Source of the DNA: Lutibacillus sp052034115
GTDB taxonomy: Bacteria; Actinomycetota; Actinomycetes; Actinomycetales; Dermatophilaceae
Assembly (NCBI GenBank): GCA_052034115.1
Contig: JBPOIZ010000128.1
Span: 1-13,648, forward strand
Direction of reading: 5' to 3'
Length of the DNA: 13,648 nt
Both the position numbers and the translations under genes were made by a program. Numbering within the stretch: position 1 is the first letter of the stretch; every line of letters begins with the position of its first letter. The notes under the pieces were generated by a model that ran no database searches, had not been told where the DNA came from, and was given only the letters and a program-made list of their open reading frames with translations. This document shows positions 1 through 6,563 of the stretch, one piece after another.

Positions 1-824
1 AACCGCCGATTGGTGACGAAGTTGGCCGTAGAGCTGACGAGCCGGGCCCCGACCACCGACAGGAGCAGGTGTCCCGTGAGCGCCACGAGCACCAGGACGC
101 CGAGGAAGTCGGTGAGAAAGGCTGCGAGGGAGGACGCCGCGAAGCGCAACAGCGGCGCGTAGACCCGCATTGAGTCCACGACCGGCCGGAAGTGCGACGA
201 GGCGTTCTCCTCGAGATAGACCGTGGCGATCGGCACCTCGACGATGGCTATGGCGGCGCCCTCTGCGCGCAGGAGCAGCTCGAGCTCGTACTCGAACCGC
301 TCACCAGGGACCGAGCGCAACCAGCCGAGCAGCGCCGCCGGGTAGCCACGCAGCCCGGTCTGGGTGTCGCGCAGGTCGAGCCCGGTGACGAGCAGGACGA
401 GACGCCGGGTCACGGCGTTGCCGAGCCTGCTGCGCGTGGGCACCGGGCCGGTGAACTCACGAGCCCCGAGCACCATCGTCCGCAGTCGCCCGGTGCGTTC
501 GGTCTCGGCGACGGCGGCCGCCACGGCAGCGATGTCCGCGATGCCGTGCTGGCCATCGGAGTCCGCGCAGACGACGGCTGAACCCGGGTGGGCCTGCTCG
601 GCATACGCGAAGCCGGTCTTGAGGGCGGCCCCCTTGCCGCGGTTCACCAGGTGGGTCAGGACGGTCGCGCCCAGGGTCGCCACGTCGGCGAACAGCTGCT
701 GGTAGGCCGGGCCGCTGCCGTCGTCGACGACGATGATCGGCGCGGCGGGATCGGCACGTCGAAGTGCACCGACGAGGTCGCCGAGGCGATGGTCCGGCTC
801 GAACGAGGGGATGAGAACGACCAT
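1..824 (-). CDS. GT2 family glycosyltransferase with C-terminal GtrA-like membrane domain (3' end outside window)
   Basis: Reading the minus strand from ATG at 824 gives 274 residues with no stop before the window edge. The N-terminus is a dolichyl-phosphate-mannose-synthase-like GT2 domain: VVDDGSG at about 32-38 (nucleotide-sugar binding), NRGKGAALKTGF at 61-72, the DxD-like CADSDGQH at 87-93, DTQTGLRGYP at 153-162 and ERFEYELELL at 175-184. From about 222 the sequence turns hydrophobic (LLRFAASSLAAFLTDFLGVL, then LVSSTANFVTNRR), which is how GtrA-type flippase-like domains begin, so this is probably a fused GT2/GtrA protein. By family it would transfer a sugar to a polyprenyl-phosphate carrier on the inner membrane face and help move it across. 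A GGAGG at 830-834 directly follows the upstream stop and lies 5 nt from the ATG, which fixes the start and indicates translation with the NAGPA gene. Donor and acceptor cannot be told from sequence. Confidence 0.88.
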   Translation of the reverse strand, partial: MVVLIPSFEPDHRLGDLVGALRRADPAAPIIVVDDGSGPAYQQLFADVATLGATVLTHLVNRGKGAALKTGFAYAEQAHPGSAVVCADSDGQHGIADIAAVAAAVAETERTGRLRTMVLGAREFTGPVPTRSRLGNAVTRRLVLLVTGLDLRDTQTGLRGYPAALLGWLRSVPGERFEYELELLLRAEGAAIAIVEVPIATVYLEENASSHFRPVVDSMRVYAPLLRFAASSLAAFLTDFLGVLVLVALTGHLLLSVVGARLVSSTANFVTNRR

Positions 825-834
825 GACGGCCTCC

Positions 835-1800
835 TCAGCCGCCGATGTAGAGGATGTCGGAGGTCCCGCGTTCCTGACCGCGCCCCAGCGGGTTGTTGAC
901 GAGCTGGCCGTTGAACCACATCGTCGACGAGCCGCCGCCGTCGAGGTTGTATGCGGTGGTTGCCCCGAGGTCGACGAAGATCTGGGCGAACTCGGTCATC
1001 GTCACACCGCGGCTGTAGCCGGCACTGCGGCCGTCAGCGACGACGAAGACGAGGTGGTTGTCGCCGAGGATCCCGATCCCCGTCCGCGGCTGTTCGCCTT
1101 GGACGGAGTGGTTGCCGAAGTTCGTGTCGACCTCGACGCTGTCGATCCCCTCGATGATCGCCCCATCGGAGACGATGCCCGGCCCGAAGGACAGCGTGTT
1201 CCACACCCCGTCGGCAACGAGTTGCTCGGCGGTCGTGGTCGTCTCGTCATACAACGCCATCGTGCCGTCGCGGTAGATGGCCAGCCCCTGGCGAGCCCCG
1301 TCGTCTCGGTAGACCACGCCGTTGCGGATGACGATGCCGGTGTCACGGAAGCCGTAGTAGTCGCCGTTGATGGCCAGCACCGCACCGACCCGCTCGGCGA
1401 TCGTCGAGGTGTACTCGACGATGTTCGTCCCATAGGCGTCGTCGGCAAACGCCGACCGCAGTTGGGTCATGTCGTTCACGGCGATGTCGGCGACGTAGTA
1501 GGTGACGGTGTCCGAGCCGGTGCCGGTGGTGACGGTCGTGATGGTGATCTGGGTGTCGCCGTCGGTGTAGGAGGTCTCGGTCGTCGTGGCCGTCGTCGTG
1601 GGTGTCTCGTCCGAGGTGGTGACGGCCTCGGTGACGCCGTGGCTGGCCTCGTAGGCGCTGACGTTGGCGATCTCGACGTGGTCGACGACGAACCGGTTGA
1701 GGGCCCACGCCCCGGTGCCGCCCGCGGCGAGGCTGACACCGAGGACGCTGGCGACGACGGTCCGCTTGGCGCGTGTGCTGAGCGGGGTTCGGGTTCTCAT
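835..1800 (-). CDS. Secreted/anchored phosphodiester glycosidase (NAGPA domain) protein
   Basis: This 321-residue protein has a basic N-terminus and one hydrophobic stretch (about 14-34), a signal peptide or anchor, so the rest should lie outside the membrane. Residues 61-99 are rich in threonine and look like a flexible linker. The catalytic NAGPA domain follows, with INGDYYG at 144-150, RTGIG at 239-243, DGRSAGYSRGVTMTE at 256-270 and the family hallmark NLDGGGSSTM at 285-294. Known members of this family cleave phosphodiester-linked sugars, and bacterial relatives often sit in exopolysaccharide loci, so a role in trimming or remodelling surface glycans is the natural inference. It is the first gene of a pair with the downstream GT2/GtrA gene, 10 bp away. 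There is no Shine-Dalgarno before the ATG; a CATAAA (1810-1815, minus strand) could be a -10 box for a nearly leaderless mRNA, but this is weak. Confidence 0.88.
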   Translation of the reverse strand: MRTRTPLSTRAKRTVVASVLGVSLAAGGTGAWALNRFVVDHVEIANVSAYEASHGVTEAVTTSDETPTTTATTTETSYTDGDTQITITTVTTGTGSDTVTYYVADIAVNDMTQLRSAFADDAYGTNIVEYTSTIAERVGAVLAINGDYYGFRDTGIVIRNGVVYRDDGARQGLAIYRDGTMALYDETTTTAEQLVADGVWNTLSFGPGIVSDGAIIEGIDSVEVDTNFGNHSVQGEQPRTGIGILGDNHLVFVVADGRSAGYSRGVTMTEFAQIFVDLGATTAYNLDGGGSSTMWFNGQLVNNPLGRGQERGTSDILYIGG

Positions 1801-1891
1801 GGGTCCAGATTTATGGCGCGCGGCTATGGCCGGGCTGAGCGACCTCGATGCGTCCCATGTGCATCACCGGCCGGGCCGGTAGGGTCCACGG
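1801..1891. other. 91-bp divergent intergenic region
   Basis: This short spacer separates the minus-strand NAGPA gene from the plus-strand GNAT gene and must hold both promoters. Towards GNAT it contains a clear TAGGGT at 1880-1885. Towards NAGPA the best candidate is CATAAA at 1810-1815 read on the minus strand. Neither start codon has a Shine-Dalgarno sequence in this spacer. No convincing -35 hexamer is visible for either promoter, and I see no other operator-like repeat. Confidence 0.5.
1880..1885 (+). promoter_or_regulatory. -10 box TAGGGT for a leaderless GNAT mRNA
   Basis: TAGGGT fits the actinobacterial TANNNT -10 pattern. It occupies exactly positions -12 to -7 relative to the G of the GTG codon at 1892, so transcription should start on the start codon itself. 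No Shine-Dalgarno is present, as expected for a leaderless transcript. No recognisable -35 is seen. Confidence 0.6.
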
Positions 1892-2428
1892 GTGGACATC
1901 CGGCTGGCTACCGAGGCCGACTGGCAGCACATCTGGCCGTTCTGGCGCGACATCGTCGAGGCCGGGGACACCTATGCCTATCCGGAGGACCTCACCAGTG
2001 ACGAGGCTCGAAGGCTGTGGATGGCGCCGCCGCCGGACCGCTGCATCGTCGCGACCGACGGTGCGGGCCACGTGCTCGGCTCGGCCAAGTACGGCCCGAA
2101 TCGACCGGGGCGAGGTGCCCATGTCGGGACGGCGTCGTTCATGGTCGCCCCCGCGTCTCGCGGGCTCGGCGTGGGTCGCGCACTGGGCGAGCAGGTCCTG
2201 GACGAGTTGCGGCGGGCAGGCTTCGGTTCGGTGCAGTTCAACGCCGTCGTCGAGACGAATACCGCGGCGGTCCGGCTCTGGCAGGACCTCGGGTTCCGGA
2301 TCATCGGCACCGTGCCGCGCGCGTTCGACTCTCGCAGCCATGGCCTGGTCGGACTCCATGTCATGCACGTGGATCTGACCCTGCCCCCCGAGCTGTCGGC
2401 TGTCCTGCCGGCCGAGTCCTCCGGCTGA
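1892..2428 (+). CDS. GNAT-family N-acetyltransferase
   Basis: This 178-residue protein begins at GTG 1892 and opens with IRLATEADW, the usual first strand of GNAT proteins. The acetyl-CoA pyrophosphate-binding motif is clear in VAPASRGLGVGRALGEQ at about 86-102, and the C-terminal part (NTAAVRLWQDLGFRIIGTVPRAF) is the typical GNAT substrate/CoA wall with the common N-x-A-A-x-x-L/W-x-x-x-G-F pattern. It transfers an acetyl group from acetyl-CoA to an amine in the cytoplasm; the substrate is not predictable, though the overall pattern resembles the phosphinothricin/amino-acid acetyltransferase group. The start was chosen because TAGGGT lies in the exact leaderless position and the reading frame begins the fold there. 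YigZ follows 5 bp after the stop, so the two are probably cotranscribed. Confidence 0.88.
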   Translation: MDIRLATEADWQHIWPFWRDIVEAGDTYAYPEDLTSDEARRLWMAPPPDRCIVATDGAGHVLGSAKYGPNRPGRGAHVGTASFMVAPASRGLGVGRALGEQVLDELRRAGFGSVQFNAVVETNTAAVRLWQDLGFRIIGTVPRAFDSRSHGLVGLHVMHVDLTLPPELSAVLPAESSG

Positions 2429-2433
2429 CGATC

Positions 2434-3081
2434 ATGGGGCCCACCCCCTCCCCTCCCGCCTACCTGACCGTCGCGACCCCCGTCGAGGCCGAAGTCGAGG
2501 CGAAACGATCTCGCTTTCTCGCCCGCCTGGAACGGGTGAGCGAGGAGGCCCAGGCTCGCGCTGTCGTCGACCGAGCCCGCCGACAGCACTGGGACGCCCG
2601 CCACCACTGCTCGGCGTTCCGGCTCGGGCCGGAGCCGTCGGTCCAGCGGTCCAACGACGACGGCGAGCCGTCTGGCACCGCCGGAGCACCGATCCTCGAC
2701 GTGATGACCGGCGCCGGCCTCAGCGACTGCGTCGTCGTGGTCACCCGGTGGTTTGGGGGCACGCTGCTCGGCACCGGCGGGTTGATCCGCGCGTATGGCG
2801 ACGCCGCCCGTGCCGTCCTGGGCGCCGCCACGCTGCTGCGCCGCGAGACCAGGCAGAGCCTCGACGTCGCCGTGCCGGCGGGGGACGCCGGCCGGGTGGA
2901 ACACGCCCTTCGTGCCGGCGGGCACCTCGTCACCGCGACGACCTACGGAGCGAGCGAGGCGACCATCACCGTGGCTGTGCCGCCCCAGGAGACGGCGGCC
3001 ACCATGGAGGTGGTGGCGGCCCTCACGGCGGGGGTCGCTCGCTGCTGGCCCGGCCCGACGACGTGGACCGACGTGGGCTGA
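2434..3081 (+). CDS. yigZ: YigZ/IMPACT (UPF0029) family protein
   Basis: Starting at ATG 2434 the product has 215 residues, the normal size for YigZ. The N-terminal UPF0029 domain shows KRSRFLARLERV at 24-35, HHCSAFRLG at 57-65, SNDDGEPSGTAGAPIL at 73-88 and the family hallmark VVVVTRWFGGTLLGTGGLIRAYGDA at 100-124 (seen here as the conserved RWFGG-x3-GTGGL core). The C-terminal part (from about 140) fits the DUF1949 ferredoxin-like domain. Eukaryotic IMPACT regulates the Gcn2 translation stress pathway; the bacterial function is unsettled, with nucleic-acid or ribosome-related roles suggested. It lies 5 bp downstream of the GNAT stop with no good Shine-Dalgarno of its own, so reinitiation after GNAT is likely. 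Its last 59 bases overlap the convergent SSB-like gene. Confidence 0.9.
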   Translation: MGPTPSPPAYLTVATPVEAEVEAKRSRFLARLERVSEEAQARAVVDRARRQHWDARHHCSAFRLGPEPSVQRSNDDGEPSGTAGAPILDVMTGAGLSDCVVVVTRWFGGTLLGTGGLIRAYGDAARAVLGAATLLRRETRQSLDVAVPAGDAGRVEHALRAGGHLVTATTYGASEATITVAVPPQETAATMEVVAALTAGVARCWPGPTTWTDVG

Positions 3082-3406
3082 CTCGGCGCAGCGCGCGGAC
3101 CTCCACGTCATACCGGCTCTGCACGGCGACGCCGGAACGGAAGAACCGACGACGCAACGACCCATCGAGCTCGACCTCGTCGCCGTCCCGAAGGCGCACC
3201 GCCACCTTGCGGGTCGAGCCGGACCAACAGGTCACATCGATGGTGTCGACCCGGGCCCGCCCCGGGCGGCCCGCGCCCGACCCACGGCGATCCGCGGGCC
3301 TCGGCACCACGACCCGCAACGCCACGAGCAGATCCCCGCTCGGTAGGGTCCGCGGCTCCGGCTCGCCACTGACCCGGCCATGCAGGTGCACGTCGTTATC
3401 GGTCAT
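3023..3406 (-). CDS. Small single-stranded DNA-binding-like (OB-fold) protein
   Basis: The 127-residue product starts NDVHLHGRVSGEPEPRTLPSGDLLVALRVVV, the first strands of an SSB OB fold (the v-x-G-r-l ... G-x-x-v-a-x-f-r/v pattern), and continues with DTIDVTCWSG, GDEVELDGSLRRRFF and SRYDVEVRAL. The usual acidic SSB C-terminal tip (DDIPF) is absent: the tail is basic and Ser/Pro-rich, so it is probably a paralog rather than the main replication SSB. It may bind single-stranded DNA in the cytoplasm; partners are unknown. The start at ATG 3406 is set by AAAGGAGG ending 5 nt upstream; a GTG at 3412 is in frame but lies within that ribosome site. The coding end overlaps the convergent yigZ 3' end by 59 bp. 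Confidence 0.75.
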   Translation of the reverse strand: MTDNDVHLHGRVSGEPEPRTLPSGDLLVALRVVVPRPADRRGSGAGRPGRARVDTIDVTCWSGSTRKVAVRLRDGDEVELDGSLRRRFFRSGVAVQSRYDVEVRALRRVSPRRSTSSGRASSERPPP

Positions 3407-3411
3407 CGACA

Positions 3412-3416
3412 CCTCC
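3412..3416 (-). promoter_or_regulatory. Ribosome binding site GGAGG deciding the SSB-like start
   Basis: On the minus strand GAAAGGAGGTG precedes the SSB-like gene. The GGAGG core lies 5 nt before the ATG at 3406. The in-frame GTG at 3412-3410 overlaps the core, so it cannot be the start. Confidence 0.75.
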
Positions 3417-3546
3417 TTTCACTCGGGTCGAGCCTGCGCCGCGTGTCGCACGGCCCGCCATACCGGGCAGGGCGGCTGTGGACGATGTGACCCGACCCGG
3501 GCGGGATGTGGACGAAGGGCCCGGTCGGCACCCCGGAGCACCCCGT

Positions 3547-3552
3547 TAGGCT
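3547..3552 (+). promoter_or_regulatory. -10 box TAGGCT upstream of PPi-PFK
   Basis: TAGGCT matches the actinobacterial TANNNT pattern, and would give transcription from about 3559 and a leader of roughly 94 nt before the ATG at 3653. The -35 region is not recognisable, so the call rests on the -10 and its position. Confidence 0.4.
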
Positions 3553-3652
3553 GGCCCCGACGTCGGAGTCGCCTGCGTGGGAGCCGCACTCCACCGGCCC
3601 AAGCCATGCGCGCGACACACGCCAAGACCGCCACCACGGAAGGGCTGAGCAC

Positions 3653-4888
3653 ATGACCATCAAGCGCGTCGCGATGCTGACGGCGGGCGGGTACGCACCG
3701 TGCCTGTCGAGTGCCGTCGGCGGCCTCATCGAGCGCTACACCGAGCTGCTGCCCGAGGTCGAGCTGATCGGCTACCTCCACGGGTACCACGGCCTGCTCA
3801 CCGGCCGGCGCGTGGTCATCGACGACGATGCCCGCCGCAACGCCGCGGTGCTCCACCGCTTCGGCGGTAGCCCCATTGGGAACAGCCGGGTCAAGCTGAC
3901 CAACGCCTCCGACCTGGTCCGTCGTGGCCTGGTCCGGGAGGGCGACAACCCGCTGCACGTGGCCGCCGAACGCCTCAAGGCCGACGGGATCGATGTGCTG
4001 CACACCATCGGCGGCGACGACACCACCACCACTGCGGCCGACCTCGCGGCCTACCTGCACGAGGAGGGCTACGAGCTGACCGTCGTCGGGCTGCCGAAGA
4101 CGATCGACAACGACATCGTCCCGATCCGCCAGTCTCTCGGCGCCATCAGCGCGGCCGAGCAGGCATCCAGCTTCGCCCAGAACATCATCGCCGAACACGG
4201 CTCCAACCCGCGGATGCTCATCATCCACGAAGTGATGGGCCGCGGCTGTGGCTGGCTCACCGCGGCGGCCGCCCGCGACTACATGGAGTGGCACGCCCGC
4301 CAGGACTGGGTGCCGAGCATTGGTTTGTCCCCGGAGCGCTGGGCTATTCACGCGGTCTACGTGCCGGAGATCCCCATCGACATCGAGGCCGAGGCGGATC
4401 GCCTCAAGGCCGTCATGGACGAGATCGGTTGCGTCAACATCTTCCTCTCCGAGGGCGCAGGCGTGCACGACATCGTCCAGATGCTCGAGGCGACCGGGCA
4501 CGAGGTGCCCCGCGACCCGTTCGGCCATGTGAAGCTCGACACGATCAACCCCGGCCAGTACTTCGCCAAGCAGTTCGCCGACCGGATCCGCGCGGAGAAG
4601 ACGATGGTCCAGAAGAGCGGCTACTTCTCCCGCTCCGCGGCCGCGAACCCGGAGGACCTCGACCTCATCCGAGAGATGGTCGACATGGCCGTCGAGGCGG
4701 CCGTCAACGGGACTCCAGGCGTCATCGGTCACGACGAGGACCACGGCGACGAGTTGCGCTCCATCGAGTTCCCGCGCATCGCCGGTCACAAGGCCTTCGA
4801 CGTGGAGGTCGACTGGTTCCAGGAGGTCCTGCGCCGCACCGGCCAGCACTGGCGGGTGCGTCGCAGCTCGCCGTTCGCCTCGGCCTAG
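3653..4888 (+). CDS. pfp: Pyrophosphate-dependent 6-phosphofructokinase (PPi:fructose-6-phosphate 1-phosphotransferase)
   Basis: This 411-residue enzyme phosphorylates fructose 6-phosphate to fructose 1,6-bisphosphate using PPi, a reversible glycolysis/gluconeogenesis step in the cytosol. The phosphoryl-donor site is visible in TAGGYAPC (10-17), FGGSPIGNSR (70-79) and GGDDT (120-124); the catalytic loop is PKTIDND (148-154, D152 the base) and MGRGCGW (195-201) binds the sugar phosphate. Asp123 after GGD and Lys149 before TID are the residues that mark PPi specificity, where ATP enzymes carry Gly at both places. Length and sequence agree closely with the Propionibacterium freudenreichii PPi enzyme. 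ATG 3653 was chosen for the GGAAGGG 8 nt upstream and because family members start with this K-R/K-V-A-x-L-T-A-G-G segment. It is monocistronic and convergent with cbs. Confidence 0.95.
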   Translation: MTIKRVAMLTAGGYAPCLSSAVGGLIERYTELLPEVELIGYLHGYHGLLTGRRVVIDDDARRNAAVLHRFGGSPIGNSRVKLTNASDLVRRGLVREGDNPLHVAAERLKADGIDVLHTIGGDDTTTTAADLAAYLHEEGYELTVVGLPKTIDNDIVPIRQSLGAISAAEQASSFAQNIIAEHGSNPRMLIIHEVMGRGCGWLTAAAARDYMEWHARQDWVPSIGLSPERWAIHAVYVPEIPIDIEAEADRLKAVMDEIGCVNIFLSEGAGVHDIVQMLEATGHEVPRDPFGHVKLDTINPGQYFAKQFADRIRAEKTMVQKSGYFSRSAAANPEDLDLIREMVDMAVEAAVNGTPGVIGHDEDHGDELRSIEFPRIAGHKAFDVEVDWFQEVLRRTGQHWRVRRSSPFASA

Positions 4889-4941
4889 ACCCCCGCTCCG
4901 GGATGCCGGGCGGCGCCTCGGTGCCGGCCGGCATACCCGCA

Positions 4942-4967
4942 GGTGCGGCCGTCCTTCGGCCTGCACC
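4942..4967. terminator. Hairpin between convergent pfp and cbs
   Basis: GGTGCGGCCG (4942-4951) can pair with CGGCCTGCACC (4957-4967) around the loop TCCTT, with one bulged base. It lies in the 130-bp gap between two convergent genes, where a shared terminator is expected. There is no T tract on either side, so it would act as a GC-hairpin terminator of the actinobacterial kind. Confidence 0.45.
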
Positions 4968-5018
4968 CGCCCGTGCGCAGGCCCCAGACCGCGTCAGGTA
5001 GAGGGTCTTCGCGCAGTG

Positions 5019-6395
5019 CTAGCGGGCCAGGTAGGCCAGCAGGTCGGCGCGGGTGAGCACGCCCACCGGGTGTCCGTCGGCCACGACGAGCACTGCGTCG
5101 CCCGACTCCAGCGCAGCCCGTGCCGCATCGACCGGTTCTCCGGCACCGACCAACGGCAGTCCCGGCTCCATGTGCCTTTCGACCGGGTCGGCCAGCGAGG
5201 CGCGGCCGGCATACAAGGCGTCGAGCAAGGCCCGCTCGCTGACCGAGCCGGCCACCTCGCCCGATGTCACCGGCGGCTCGGCCTTGACCACCGGCATCTG
5301 CGATACGCCGTACTCGCGCAGGATCGCCACCGCGTCGCGCACCGTCTCGCTCGGGTGCGTGTGGACCAGCGCCGGCAGGTCGCCGGACTTGGCCCGCAGC
5401 ACCTCGCCGACGGTCCGCTCCCCGGCCTGCCGGAGGAACCCGTATGACGACATCCACCCGTCGTTGAACACCTTCGACAGGTAGCCCCGACCGCCATCGG
5501 GCAAGATAACGACGACCACGGCGTCGGCGGGCAGATCCCGGGCCACTTTGAGCGCCGCGACGACGGCCATCCCGCACGACCCCCCGACGAGCAGGCCCTC
5601 CTCCTTGGCCAGACGGCGGGTCATCTCGAACGACTCTGCGTCACTGACGGCGACGACCTCGTCGACGACCGACGGGTCGTAGGCGGTCGGCCAGAAGTCC
5701 TCACCGACCCCTTCGACAAGGTAGGGCCGACCGGTGCCGCCGGAGTAGACCGACCCTTCGGGGTCAGCCCCGATGACGCGCACCCTGCCGGAGCCGCGCG
5801 TGGCGGACTGGTCCAAGAGATAGCGGGCGGTGCCGGTGATCGTGCCGCCGGTCCCGACGCCTGCGACGAAATGGGTGATCAGCCCGTCGGTGTCGGCCCA
5901 GATCTCCGGCCCGGTCGAGTGGTAGTGCGAGTTCGGGCCCTCGGGGTTGGAATACTGGTCCGGTTTCCATGCCCCGGGGATCTCCCGGACCAGCCGGTCC
6001 GAGACCGAATAGTACGAGTCGGGATGGCTGGGCTCGACGGCGGTCGGGCACACCACGACCTGCGCGCCATACGCCCGCAGGACGTTCTGCTTGTCCGCAC
6101 TGACCTTGTCCGGGCACACGAAAACGCACGAATACCCCTTGCGCTGCGCGACCAGCGCCAGACCGACCCCGGTGTTCCCCGAGGTGGGCTCGACGATAGT
6201 TCCCCCGGGTCGCAGGGCACCCGAGGTCTCCGCCGCCTCGATCATCCGCACCGCGATCCGGTCCTTCACCGATCCGCCGGGGTTGAGGTATTCGACCTTG
6301 GCCAGGACGGTGCAGGCGATGCCGTCGGTCACCCGGTGGAGCCGAACGAGAGGGGTTCCCCCCACGAGATCGACGACGTGCTCGGCGTATTTCAT
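5019..6395 (-). CDS. cbs: Cystathionine beta-synthase with C-terminal CBS domains
   Basis: The 458-residue product is a PLP enzyme that condenses serine (or activated serine) with homocysteine to cystathionine, the first transsulfuration step. Residues 1-~310 form the fold-type II core: GGTPLVRL at 12-19, NPGGSVKDR at 38-46 with K44 as the PLP lysine, the substrate loop PTSGNTG, and the PLP-phosphate loop GTGGTITGT. The C-terminal ~130 residues hold two CBS motifs (VHTHPSETVRDAVAILREYGVSQMPVV and the final DAVLVVADGHPVGVLTRADLLAYL), which regulate activity in this family. Similarity to M. tuberculosis Rv1077 is very strong, and the heme-binding N-terminal extension of animal enzymes is missing. 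ATG 6395 has a GAGG 8 nt upstream and matches the usual (M)K/RYAEHI/V start; a longer in-frame start at 6437 has no support. No metB partner is in the window. Confidence 0.96.
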   Translation of the reverse strand: MKYAEHVVDLVGGTPLVRLHRVTDGIACTVLAKVEYLNPGGSVKDRIAVRMIEAAETSGALRPGGTIVEPTSGNTGVGLALVAQRKGYSCVFVCPDKVSADKQNVLRAYGAQVVVCPTAVEPSHPDSYYSVSDRLVREIPGAWKPDQYSNPEGPNSHYHSTGPEIWADTDGLITHFVAGVGTGGTITGTARYLLDQSATRGSGRVRVIGADPEGSVYSGGTGRPYLVEGVGEDFWPTAYDPSVVDEVVAVSDAESFEMTRRLAKEEGLLVGGSCGMAVVAALKVARDLPADAVVVVILPDGGRGYLSKVFNDGWMSSYGFLRQAGERTVGEVLRAKSGDLPALVHTHPSETVRDAVAILREYGVSQMPVVKAEPPVTSGEVAGSVSERALLDALYAGRASLADPVERHMEPGLPLVGAGEPVDAARAALESGDAVLVVADGHPVGVLTRADLLAYLAR

Positions 6396-6563
6396 CCCGG
6401 CATCCTCGCAGACCGCTGACCTGGACGCTCGACCCACCTCGGTATCACCGTCGCCTCGGCACGCCTCCGAGTCATCGAACGTTCACCGAAAAGCGGATCG
6501 TCACCTCACGTGGGGGCCTACCCTGGACCGTCCACGAGACCTGCCGAAACGGAGGCTGGACAC
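6396..6563. other. Divergent cbs / SGNH intergenic region
   Basis: This 168-bp spacer carries the promoters for cbs (minus) and the SGNH esterase (plus). The plus-strand -10 TACCCT at 6519-6524 and GGAGG at 6551-6555 are clear. For cbs only the ribosome site GAGG (6404-6407) is evident; I could not pick a convincing -10. No riboswitch-like structure (for example a SAM element) is recognisable. Confidence 0.5.
6519..6524 (+). promoter_or_regulatory. -10 box TACCCT upstream of SGNH esterase
   Basis: TACCCT fits the TANNNT pattern and places a start near 6531, giving a leader of about 33 nt that contains GGAGG at 6551-6555, 8 nt from the ATG at 6564. The same hexamer is used before the tRNA gene in this window. 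Confidence 0.5.

Larger units (their letters stand above)
3407..3652. other. Divergent intergenic region between SSB-like gene and PPi-PFK
   Basis: This 246-bp stretch has no plausible gene. It holds the strong minus-strand ribosome site of the SSB-like gene at its left end and, on the plus strand, a TAGGCT -10 candidate (3547-3552) and a GGAAGGG ribosome site (3638-3644) for the phosphofructokinase. A reading frame running into the PFK gene from 3506 exists but lacks family similarity and begins upstream of the promoter candidate. No clear operator repeat is visible. Confidence 0.5.

Noticed and set aside
733..2001. Long plus-strand open frame (422 codons) opposite the NAGPA gene
   Set aside because: It is antisense to a gene with clear family motifs, its translation is a Val/Asp/Gly-rich repeat of reverse codons, and it has no recognisable domain. 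GC-rich DNA gives such shadows.
3506..3652. Longer pfp start at 3506
   Set aside because: It would place the promoter candidate inside the coding region and add 49 residues not found in the family.
3419..4966. Minus-strand 515-codon open frame opposite pfp
   Set aside because: The plus strand encodes a full PPi-PFK; the antisense translation has no motif and starts and ends without ribosome sites.
6396..6437. Longer cbs start at 6437
   Set aside because: The extra 14 residues have no counterpart in mycobacterial-type enzymes, and ATG 6395 has a well-placed GAGG.
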